The notes under the pieces are model-generated. The model had not been told where the DNA came from. It did no database searches and saw nothing but the letters and a program-made list of their open reading frames with translations. Source: Paracyclopina nana (lineage: Eukaryota > Arthropoda > Copepoda > Cyclopoida > Cyclopettidae). Taken from it: 64,000 bases of DNA. The translations under genes and the position numbers were made by a program. Positions 56,961 through 64,000 of this stretch are shown here, piece after piece. Position 1 is the first letter of the stretch; each line of letters starts with the position of its first letter. The DNA lies in contig JAGUCH010000003.1 in NCBI GenBank assembly GCA_019096065.1, positions 4,278,001-4,342,000 of the forward strand, read 5' to 3'.

Positions 56961-58011
56961 ATGGTAATTATAATAGCACATTCTCACAAAAGACCGAAAG
57001 CTCACTCTTCTCCCCCACGCATAGGCCCAGCCACCACAAGATATAGCTGCTGCAGTGGCCCTTGAGGTCAACCGCCAAATGAGAGCCAACGCTGCTGTTC
57101 AGCGTCGGCCTCAACAACTCCAACTGCTCCGCGAGACAGACAGCCGCTCCTTCCAGCAATGGCGGATGCACATCGAGTCCCAATTCGAGGACTCGATAGA
57201 GCCTGAAGTCACCAAGAAGATGCTGATCAAGGCATCTATTGTCGGCCTTGCGTTGGAAATGATCAACTCCATCGACAAGAAGTCGGGCGATAATACGTAC
57301 ACCTACAAGCACTACCTCGACGACCTTGAGAAGGCCTTTGTGGACGAGTCGGCCCAAGAGGCCGCCAGGGTGGCATACGACACCGCCGCGCAGGGTCCCC
57401 ATGAATCCGTAATGACCTGGGCGGCACGCCTCAAGTCGCTCTACCTGAGGGCTTTCGCCAATGATGCACCGCGGTGCGCCAAGGTCGACAAGGATCCAGA
57501 GGTCATTAGGAAGTTCACTATCAATCTGCGGGACCCCCAGACACGCTGGCTGGTAATCGCCAGCAAATATGACACGCTGACGGAGGCCGCTTCCAATGCA
57601 TCCTCCAAGGAGTGCCTGGTAGGATTAGCCGGCGGCAAGGCCAACCCCCTGGGGCAAGGGGGCATCATGCAAATCACCCAAGAGGGCACCCCAGACCAAC
57701 CCGACGTCGCCAAGATCATCGCCGCTCTAGGTGACAAGGCTAACATGAGATGCTACGGTTGCGGCGGCTACGGCCATCTCAAGGCTCAATGCACCAACCA
57801 ACGCCCAAACAGCCAACGAGGGCGAGGAGGATTCCGGGGCCGGGGACGTGGCGGCCGCGGGCGTGGCAATAACAATCCATACCACGCCGCCCCGCCGGTC
57901 TCGCCCCAAGAATATAATAAATATCGCAACGCGGCCATCGCACATGTGGCCAGTGCCCCCGTGGACGCCTACACCTGGGAGGCGCCAAAAAACGGAGCCA
58001 GCCGGTCCTAA
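56961..58011 (+). CDS. gag: Gag polyprotein of the Gypsy element
   Basis: The frame open from 57025 to TAA at 58009-58011 begins with no ATG before MRAN at about 57078. A splice model solves this: ATG at 56961-56963 directly followed by GTAATT, a 61 bp intron to GCATAG at 57024, then exon 57025-58011. This gives 329 aa starting MAQPP. The protein is a nucleocapsid/capsid precursor with a helical capsid part, one CCHC zinc knuckle (CYGCGGYGHLKAQC, about residue 240), and an RG-rich tail (RGRGRGGRGRG) for RNA binding. If splicing is wrong, translation would begin at the internal Met. The 3' end overlaps the pol frame. Confidence 0.82.
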
Positions 58012-58020
58012 GGGACCGGC
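57987..58020 (+). promoter_or_regulatory. -1 ribosomal frameshift signal between gag and pol
   Basis: The heptamer A AAA AAC lies at 57987-57993 in exact gag phase (codons CCA AAA AAC). Seven bases later comes a perfect hairpin, GCCGGTCC at 58001-58008 with GGACCGGC at 58013-58020. Its four-base loop TAAG holds the gag stop codon (58009-58011). Pol is in the -1 frame relative to gag, and that frame is open from the heptamer through the pol ATG at 58026. Slippery site, spacer and structure together make a canonical -1 frameshift element. Confidence 0.85.
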
Positions 58021-58025
58021 CATCA

Positions 58026-61000
58026 ATGGAACCATCCATCACCTCACCAAACACGTTCACATCTGACAAGGCCCGATCATTCCTCGCCCATATTTCCAAC
58101 ATTAATAAATCATACGTATCTGAAGTTCCAATACGCCTCAACAATGTCAAATCAAGAGCACTCATCGACAGCGGTAATACGTGGAGGTCGGTCATCTCCT
58201 CCACGCTTGCAACCAAATTAGGGTTCACAAAAGCTCAACTTGCGCCCCTGATAGGAGAAACTGTCAACACAGCGGGCCAAAATCAATCTCTAGAAATACT
58301 CGGCGAGGTACCAAAACCATTGATGCTTCACATTGGCACCTACCCGCAACCTTTCCTATTTCGACCAGCTGTCATAGCTAACCTCACCATGGACGTCAAC
58401 CTGTCGGGGCCCTTCATGAAAGCCCACGACATCGACCAGCTACATAGTGCCAACTCGCTCCGCATTCGAGGACGAATGATCAAGTTGGCAGGGGGGACAC
58501 TTAATGAAAATGACAGTCGCGCAATTAACGTCCATGCCGTCTACATACGGGGTGAAACCACAGTGGGGCCAATGTCTTGTTGCGCCATTCCCGCAAAAAT
58601 CCCCACCTGGACCCGATCGCCGCACATCGATGGGATTGTTGAAGGATCAGGGGACTTCATGGAGGCCACTGAGCTGCACCCCTGGCAGCGAGCCCTCATC
58701 CGACCAGATGAAAAGGGCAACTGCGTTGTCGGGGTTATCAACACTACCGCAGAGCCTCTCATTATCCACAACAACACCCGGTACGGGCAAGTTGAAGGCT
58801 TGAGGCGAGTACCCACCGTGGCCAAGCTGGCAGCTGGAAGCTACGTGGCCAAGCTCGAGGGGGCCCAAACCCGGCCGCAGGGCCAGTACACGGCCGAGAT
58901 GGCCCAACTCTTCATTCAAGAATTCGACCTAGAAAACAACGACATCTTGAGCACCCCTCAGCTAAAGGCTCGCACCTTGGCCCTGCTGCTACAATACCAG
59001 GACACCTTCAGCCTCGATGGGTCCTCGGGCCAAACCGACTTGGCCGAGCACCGCATCGATATCATCCCGGGTACTCAGCCCATTAACATCCGCCGGCGGC
59101 CCATCAACCCGCACTTGCAGAAGTCGCTAGAAGAACAAGTCCAGAAATGGCTCCAGGAAGGCATCATCGTCCCTATTCAGTCGCCCTGGTGCGCGCCGCT
59201 GGTTCCGGTCACCAAGAAGAATGGGAAGACCCGGTGGTGCGTAGATTACCGCGCACTGAACAAGGTAACCATCGTCGACACGCATCCCATTGGCGACATT
59301 CGGGATAACCTCAATCGGCTGGCGCACTCGCAAGTATTCTCTACCCTGGATACGACGGGAGCCTTTCACCACGTTCCCGTGAGGGCCGAGGACATCCCGA
59401 AGACAGCATTCGCAGCCAATCACTCCACGTACGCATTCGCCTACATGCCGTTCGGCCTCACCAACGCGCCCCGAACGTATGCGCGCCTCATCCAGCGGGT
59501 CTTGGAAGGGATCCCATACGACATTGCCTTGCCATACCTCGACGACGTGCTGATCCACAGCCGCGATGTGGAATCTCACTTCGGCCACCTGCAACGGGTA
59601 CTGGACGCCCACCAACGGGCTGGCCTCAAACTGCAACCATCCAAATGCCACCTGTTCCGCCGTCGCATCACGTACCTGGGGCACGTCATCACTCCTGAGG
59701 GCCTCTCTGTGGTCCCCGAGTACATCGACGTGGTCAAGAAGTGGCCCCTGCCACGGACCCGGCGGCAGCTACGCATCTTCCTGGGAAAGTGCGGCTATTA
59801 CCGGTCCTTCATCAAGGATTACCAGAAGGTCGCCAAGGCTTTGACAGACAAACTCAGCCGGGAAGAAGACGTCCCCGATACCGCCGAGTTCGAACCCTCG
59901 CTGGAATACGTTGCCGCTTTTGAGGAGCTCAAGAAGCGGCTGTGCATGGCGCCCATCCTGGCTTTCCCCGATTTTGAGAGCCCGCAGCCATTCATCCTGG
60001 ACACCGACTGGAGCGGGGACAACCAGTGCGTGGGGGCCGTCCTGTCGCAAGTACAAGGGGGAAAGGAGCGAGTCATCCTCTTTGGGGCCAAGAAGCTGAC
60101 ACGGAGCCAGGCTAACTACTCCGCCACCCAAGGGGAACTCGCTGCCGTCATCATCTGGCTGCGCAAGTGGCGGTATTACCTCCAATATCGGCCTTTCATC
60201 CTCCGCACGGACCATGCCGCTCTGCAATGGATTCGCACCATGGAGGAGCCCCGTAGCATGCTTGCCCGGTGGTTGGAGACCATCAGCCAGTTTGACTTCA
60301 AGGTCGTCCACCGGGCCGGAACCAAGCACGCCAACGCCGACGCCCTGAGTCGCGCCGAGCACGTCACCGACACCGAGGGCACGGACGTGTCCAATGAGAG
60401 CTGCGCGGGCGTCCAAGCGATGATAGCCTCGGCCGAGGCTGCCCTGGACATGGCCAACCCCGCCGAGTGGATCCAGGGGCAAACAGAGGACGAGGATTTG
60501 CAACTGGTGCGGCGACTGATCAGCCAGCAGAGCCGACCGAGCCCTGAGCACAAAGAGGCCGCCTCCCATCGAGGCAAGATCCTGCTGGGCCTCTTTGACA
60601 GCCTCTACCTGGATGATCAAGGCCTCCTTCGGTACAAGAAGGAAGAAGGACAAGGCCGAGAGGCTCGCCACCTGGTCGTGGTTCCTCGATCCTCGGAAGA
60701 AGGGCTAGTGAGGCACATTCACGAAACCATGGGCCATCAGGGCAGAGACACCACTGTTGACCGGGTCTCCCGCCGGTTCTACATGCCTAACGCCACCCGA
60801 GTTGCCGCGGAGGTCGTGGCTACCTGCCGCACCTGCCAGAAACATCAGCCGGAGACCGCGGACCAACGACACTCACTACATTCTCACCGGGCGGGCTATC
60901 CCTGGCAAAGGGTCGCCATCGACTACGTGGGGCCCCTCAAGCCCCCTGTTGACGGACATCAGTACCTCTTCACCGTACGCGACCTCTTCAGCCGATGGAT

Positions 61001-62252
61001 CGAGGCTTTCCCATGCGCCTCGGCCAGCGCTGACACCGCCGTGAGGTTCCTGACCTCAGAGATCATCCCGCGATATGGGCTAATGGAGAACCTCCATTCT
61101 GACCGGGGCACCCACTTCACCGCCGCCCTGTTCCAGCAAGTAGCCAAAGCACTAGGTGTCCGGCACTCCACCACGCCGGCCTACAACCCTAAGTCTAACT
61201 GGGTTGAACGGGCCCACCGGGACCTCAACGGCCTCCTGGCCAAACTGGTCTGCGGGCGACCATCCCGCTGGAAGGAAGTACTGCCCGTCGCCCTGTTCAT
61301 CATGCGCACCACCAAATGCCGCATGACCGGCTACGCCCCGTATGAACTGCTATTTGGGCGGCCTGCCACCTCGCAACTGGACCTTCTGTTTGGAGACCCC
61401 CAACCACTTCTGAGAGAGGCCTCCGAGGCCGGGCAAGTTGCCCAGGCCCTCAAGGCTCGAATCCAGGCAGCCCATGAATGGGCCCGAAAGAACATGGCCA
61501 CATCGATCAACCGACAAAGGATGGCCTACCACAAGGACAAAACGACGTATGTCCCGGGGCAACAGGTGTGGCTGTACACGCCCACCGTGGCCCGCCACAT
61601 CTCCAAGAAGCTCCAAACCTTCTGGTCAGGCCCCTGGACCATACTTAGGAAGGTCAACGACGTGACCTTCGAGATCTTGCCTGACCCCTCATGGATTCGA
61701 AAGAAGTCCGAGGTCGTCTCGATCGACAGGCTCAAATTGTACCGGGCAACGGCGGAAGATGCCCACGATGGCAATGCCGGCAACCCGCCGCCAGCCAATG
61801 CAGATCTATCCATGCGAGGTGATGAGTTTGCTGAAGATGTTGCGCTCCCTTCCGATGATGAAGGCGACAGTGAGAACAACATCGAGCTCCCAACAACCGG
61901 CCACGAAACGGTATCAGCACCGTCACCTCGGGAAGCACGGTACCGCAAACGTAGGACCCAGGCGGAAATGCTGCAACAAGAAACAGCAGATTTCCTGGGG
62001 GCCGAAGTTGAAGTTGCCCATGGAGCATCATCTCCTGCAACCAGAACCAGATCACGCTCAGGCCAAAAATCAGATCAACCAGATCCAGAGCTACCTCCGC
62101 TGGCACCAATCAATATGCCGCCATACAGACCCCTGGTAGCACAGCCTACGGTCACGATGCCACAATTCAGGCCACTGCCTGAAATGAGCGATTCTGAAAA
62201 TGATGATTTTGCTACACCAACAAATTCGAGCAGTGCTTCAAGCACAGAATAG
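58026..62252 (+). CDS. pol: Pol polyprotein (protease, reverse transcriptase, RNase H, integrase)
   Basis: The frame encodes 1408 aa from the first ATG and is entered upstream from gag by a -1 shift at 57993. Aspartic protease: ALIDSGNT at about residue 46. Reverse transcriptase: the first metal site is in STLDTTGAFHH (unusual TTGAF where most have SGYH), then MPFGLTNAP and YLDD at about 503-506. RNase H follows around DTDWSG (about 659). Integrase has an HHCC finger (about 897-940, ending CRTCQKH), then catalytic Asp in AIDYVGP, Asp in HSDRGTHF and Glu in NWVERAH with 35 residues between the last two. A GPF/GPW-type C-terminal module (FWSGPWTILRKV) and a Ser/Pro-rich acidic tail close the protein. 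The frame is intact. Confidence 0.95.
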   Translation: MEPSITSPNTFTSDKARSFLAHISNINKSYVSEVPIRLNNVKSRALIDSGNTWRSVISSTLATKLGFTKAQLAPLIGETVNTAGQNQSLEILGEVPKPLMLHIGTYPQPFLFRPAVIANLTMDVNLSGPFMKAHDIDQLHSANSLRIRGRMIKLAGGTLNENDSRAINVHAVYIRGETTVGPMSCCAIPAKIPTWTRSPHIDGIVEGSGDFMEATELHPWQRALIRPDEKGNCVVGVINTTAEPLIIHNNTRYGQVEGLRRVPTVAKLAAGSYVAKLEGAQTRPQGQYTAEMAQLFIQEFDLENNDILSTPQLKARTLALLLQYQDTFSLDGSSGQTDLAEHRIDIIPGTQPINIRRRPINPHLQKSLEEQVQKWLQEGIIVPIQSPWCAPLVPVTKKNGKTRWCVDYRALNKVTIVDTHPIGDIRDNLNRLAHSQVFSTLDTTGAFHHVPVRAEDIPKTAFAANHSTYAFAYMPFGLTNAPRTYARLIQRVLEGIPYDIALPYLDDVLIHSRDVESHFGHLQRVLDAHQRAGLKLQPSKCHLFRRRITYLGHVITPEGLSVVPEYIDVVKKWPLPRTRRQLRIFLGKCGYYRSFIKDYQKVAKALTDKLSREEDVPDTAEFEPSLEYVAAFEELKKRLCMAPILAFPDFESPQPFILDTDWSGDNQCVGAVLSQVQGGKERVILFGAKKLTRSQANYSATQGELAAVIIWLRKWRYYLQYRPFILRTDHAALQWIRTMEEPRSMLARWLETISQFDFKVVHRAGTKHANADALSRAEHVTDTEGTDVSNESCAGVQAMIASAEAALDMANPAEWIQGQTEDEDLQLVRRLISQQSRPSPEHKEAASHRGKILLGLFDSLYLDDQGLLRYKKEEGQGREARHLVVVPRSSEEGLVRHIHETMGHQGRDTTVDRVSRRFYMPNATRVAAEVVATCRTCQKHQPETADQRHSLHSHRAGYPWQRVAIDYVGPLKPPVDGHQYLFTVRDLFSRWIEAFPCASASADTAVRFLTSEIIPRYGLMENLHSDRGTHFTAALFQQVAKALGVRHSTTPAYNPKSNWVERAHRDLNGLLAKLVCGRPSRWKEVLPVALFIMRTTKCRMTGYAPYELLFGRPATSQLDLLFGDPQPLLREASEAGQVAQALKARIQAAHEWARKNMATSINRQRMAYHKDKTTYVPGQQVWLYTPTVARHISKKLQTFWSGPWTILRKVNDVTFEILPDPSWIRKKSEVVSIDRLKLYRATAEDAHDGNAGNPPPANADLSMRGDEFAEDVALPSDDEGDSENNIELPTTGHETVSAPSPREARYRKRRTQAEMLQQETADFLGAEVEVAHGASSPATRTRSRSGQKSDQPDPELPPLAPINMPPYRPLVAQPTVTMPQFRPLPEMSDSENDDFATPTNSSSASSTE

Positions 62253-62440
62253 TAGAAGAATGAGCAGCACAACGAAAAGACGGCCGCAAAATTTTGGGGG
62301 CCCCCCTAAGTATACTTTGAAAATTCTGCGGCTTGAAAGAAAGCGCAATTAATAAAGAAATAATAGCAGTACAAACCGGCAGGTGTACAATAATGAGGCA
62401 GCATGTCAACACGTTTCCTTTACTCTCTTTTCCAGAAGCA

Positions 62441-64000
62441 ATGTACTTCACAATACTGATGACGTTCACTCTACTACTCGAGGTGCCGAGCGCACAACCC
62501 CGGCCTCAACCTGCTCTACAGGAAGGAGGAGACGGACCACCTGAAGACCCGGCTGCCACCTTCACGGCGTTTGACTGCGAGTCACCAAAATCAACCCACG
62601 AGAGCGTCGACTTGAATGACCCGGACGAATGCGATGATATCGGCACCACCTATGAATCGGCTGTCAACATCACCGTGCAGGTGCTGCAGACTGCGACGAC
62701 CAAACCCGTCGCCGCCCACCGTTGCCACGTGACCCTGACCCGCGAAGTGACCAGATGTGGATTCGACAGCGTCAGCTACGGGACTCAGATCGTTGCTTAC
62801 CACCAGCCCTATACCGTGTCGCCCCAGGCCTGCCGCAAGGCGGTGGAACGGGGCTACCTGATCGTCGAGGGCCAACGGGTGAATGTGACCCTCAACGTGC
62901 CCGCCAACCTGGCTTACTTCTCTCGAGGAGGCCTTGACGGAGACCACCGATGCAGGACCATGTCATTCAGCCACAACGGTGTCATGTATCACCGCTCTTA
63001 CGAGCAGACCCGGATCGACGCCCTTGTCACCGCTGTCTATGGAAAACTACACACCAACTCTGGACGAGTGGTGTTCGACAATCACATCGTGGCCAATTAC
63101 CGGGACAAGATCGTCCACGACACGCTCGAAGGCACCATGGTATGGGAAGCTCATGACACCACCTGCATGGAAGAGACCTCTGAGGTCTATCAAGGGCCCG
63201 CTTCACTATACCCGCACCAGAACTCCACCATGTTAGGTCAGGTGGGGGATCTGCTCCTGATCGCCCGCGAGGAGGAATCCAGGTACGCAGGATTCGTCCT
63301 TAAGGGGGTCCAGTCGACCTGCCAGCGGCGGGTCTTCCGGACTCAGCTGAGGGACTTTGCAGTCGTCCTTCTCCGCCCGGGCGAAGCTCCCATTGCCGCG
63401 TCAACCCACCTGACGGAAGAGGTCCACCACGCTCACGTGCAGACCCAACTGGCTTTCCTGCACGCCGAGCACGCCCTGCATCTCGACGACCGGTTCAAAT
63501 TCCTGCAGGACCTCATCTGCAAGAATGAGCGGAGCATCCTGCACACCAAGCTGCAGGACATGGCCAGCGGTGGGTCCTCCTACGCCACGCTCGACTCCCA
63601 CGGGCCCGGCCATTTGGTCACCCGGGCTGGGGCTGTTGCCTACATCACCAGCTGCTACCCGATGCAGGCCATGACGCGTGCCTTCCCTAACTGCACGCAG
63701 GAGATCCCCGTGTTGGTCGGGAACCATTCCCGGTTCGCGGATCCCCTCTCCTTCATCTTGGTGGACCGGCCCAGCATCATACCCTGCGACGCCATCACGC
63801 CTGTGAAGTGGAGGATCCAGGGACACTGGATGTGCGCTACTCCTAGCATCCACTCCTGCACGCCGCCATCGCAATTGGACCCCACCTCCGATCGACAGCA
63901 TGGACGCCCCTACGAGATTGGTCGGGGCCTAGGAGGCGGTATCTACTCCGCCCAGCAGCAGGCCGAGCACGCCCTCTACCTGCAGCTGTACCACGCGCGC
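62441..64000 (+). CDS. env: Envelope-like glycoprotein of the Gypsy element, partial
   Basis: The frame starts at ATG 62441 and is still open at the window end (520 codons seen). It begins with a signal peptide (residues about 1-19, hydrophobic ILMTFTLLL core). The lumenal/extracellular region holds many cysteines (FDCES, RCHVT, RCGFD, TSCYP, PNCTQ, WMCAT) and several N-x-S/T sites (NIT, NVT, NST, NHS, NCT). Its position after pol and these features make it an env gene, as in errantivirus-like Gypsy elements. The cysteine arrangement near the start recalls glycoproteins that LTR elements captured from negative-strand arthropod viruses such as chuviruses, but this is a loose impression. The sequence CTCTTTTCCAG five bases before the ATG is a good 3' splice site, suggesting expression from a spliced mRNA. 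The membrane anchor must lie beyond the window. Confidence 0.75.
   Translation, partial: MYFTILMTFTLLLEVPSAQPRPQPALQEGGDGPPEDPAATFTAFDCESPKSTHESVDLNDPDECDDIGTTYESAVNITVQVLQTATTKPVAAHRCHVTLTREVTRCGFDSVSYGTQIVAYHQPYTVSPQACRKAVERGYLIVEGQRVNVTLNVPANLAYFSRGGLDGDHRCRTMSFSHNGVMYHRSYEQTRIDALVTAVYGKLHTNSGRVVFDNHIVANYRDKIVHDTLEGTMVWEAHDTTCMEETSEVYQGPASLYPHQNSTMLGQVGDLLLIAREEESRYAGFVLKGVQSTCQRRVFRTQLRDFAVVLLRPGEAPIAASTHLTEEVHHAHVQTQLAFLHAEHALHLDDRFKFLQDLICKNERSILHTKLQDMASGGSSYATLDSHGPGHLVTRAGAVAYITSCYPMQAMTRAFPNCTQEIPVLVGNHSRFADPLSFILVDRPSIIPCDAITPVKWRIQGHWMCATPSIHSCTPPSQLDPTSDRQHGRPYEIGRGLGGGIYSAQQQAEHALYLQLYHAR

Larger units (their letters stand above)
55790..64000 (+). mobile_element. Ty3/Gypsy LTR retrotransposon with envelope-like gene (3' end outside the window)
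   Basis: The order is 5' LTR, primer-binding site, leader with three structured units, gag, -1 frameshift site, pol (protease, reverse transcriptase, RNase H, integrase) and a third, envelope-like frame. Integrase lies after reverse transcriptase, as in Ty3/Gypsy (Metaviridae). The coding part is markedly GC-richer than the host genes around it. All three frames are open over their visible length, so the copy may be recent and possibly functional. The 3' LTR and the end of the third gene lie beyond position 64000, so element length and target duplication cannot be read. Confidence 0.93.

Noticed and set aside
57055-62252. Domesticated gag-pol gene
   Set aside because: LTR, primer-binding site, frameshift signal, full pol and an env-like gene are all present, so it is an ordinary retroelement copy.
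1-64000. CRISPR array, bacterial operon or phage content
   Set aside because: Spliced genes, metazoan proteins and eukaryotic transposons throughout. No spaced direct-repeat array was seen.

Overview
The window is animal nuclear DNA, most probably arthropod. Genes have GT-AG introns, mostly 45-80 bp long. The identifiable proteins are metazoan, and one gene carries a CLIP domain, an arthropod immune and protease-cascade module. Many genes that are usually split are single-exon here (NRAMP, rabenosyn-5, SAP30BP, DOLPP1, DIPK2-like), so the genome looks intron-poor. Species cannot be fixed from the sequence. All exon joins below were worked out by hand from splice sites and reading phase.

Positions 1-20 kb hold conserved host genes. 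They are the end of an NIFK-like nucleolar protein gene; a tight same-strand trio DOLPP1 > SUMF1 > DIPK2-like on the minus strand, joined by 65 and 82 bp gaps that end in splice-acceptor-like sequence; thymidine phosphorylase; CNEP1R1; a DEG/ENaC channel; an NRAMP metal transporter; rabenosyn-5; UQCR10; a Mos-like kinase; a CLIP-domain secreted protein; and SAP30BP. A 491 bp hAT-type MITE with an 8 bp target duplication lies at 15196-15686.

Positions 21-41 kb hold the most striking content: two large, apparently intact DNA transposons of the same kind. Element A (21030-30014) and element B (32905-41215, inside an intron of a four-jointed homologue) each start and end in CCCCAC(T/C)AAA-type inverted repeats. 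Each encodes an EnSpm/CACTA-like transposase (1179 and 933 aa) and, divergently from a shared central promoter, a second large multi-exon protein (1015 and 958 aa). The two second proteins are related to each other, share two intron positions with phases, and have no function I can name. The elements sit in opposite orientations about 2.9 kb apart. Element A has itself inserted into an older repeat.

Positions 42-52 kb return to host genes: LIN7, a Polycomb-like protein that seems to lack the first PHD finger, an alpha-1,3-fucosyltransferase, and an unrecognised four-helix membrane protein.

Positions 52.8-64 kb are repeat territory. There are two antisense tRNA-derived SINEs tipped with a GC-rich hairpin, a 1 kb Mutator-like non-autonomous element with a 10 bp target duplication that landed in one of these SINEs, a roughly 285 bp tandem duplication, and a GC-rich Ty3/Gypsy retrotransposon. 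The retrotransposon is cut by the window end. It has a 5' LTR, a primer-binding site, a leader with three copies of a structured RNA unit, gag (start codon split by an intron), a textbook -1 frameshift site whose hairpin loop holds the gag stop codon, pol, and an envelope-like third gene that is still open at 64000.
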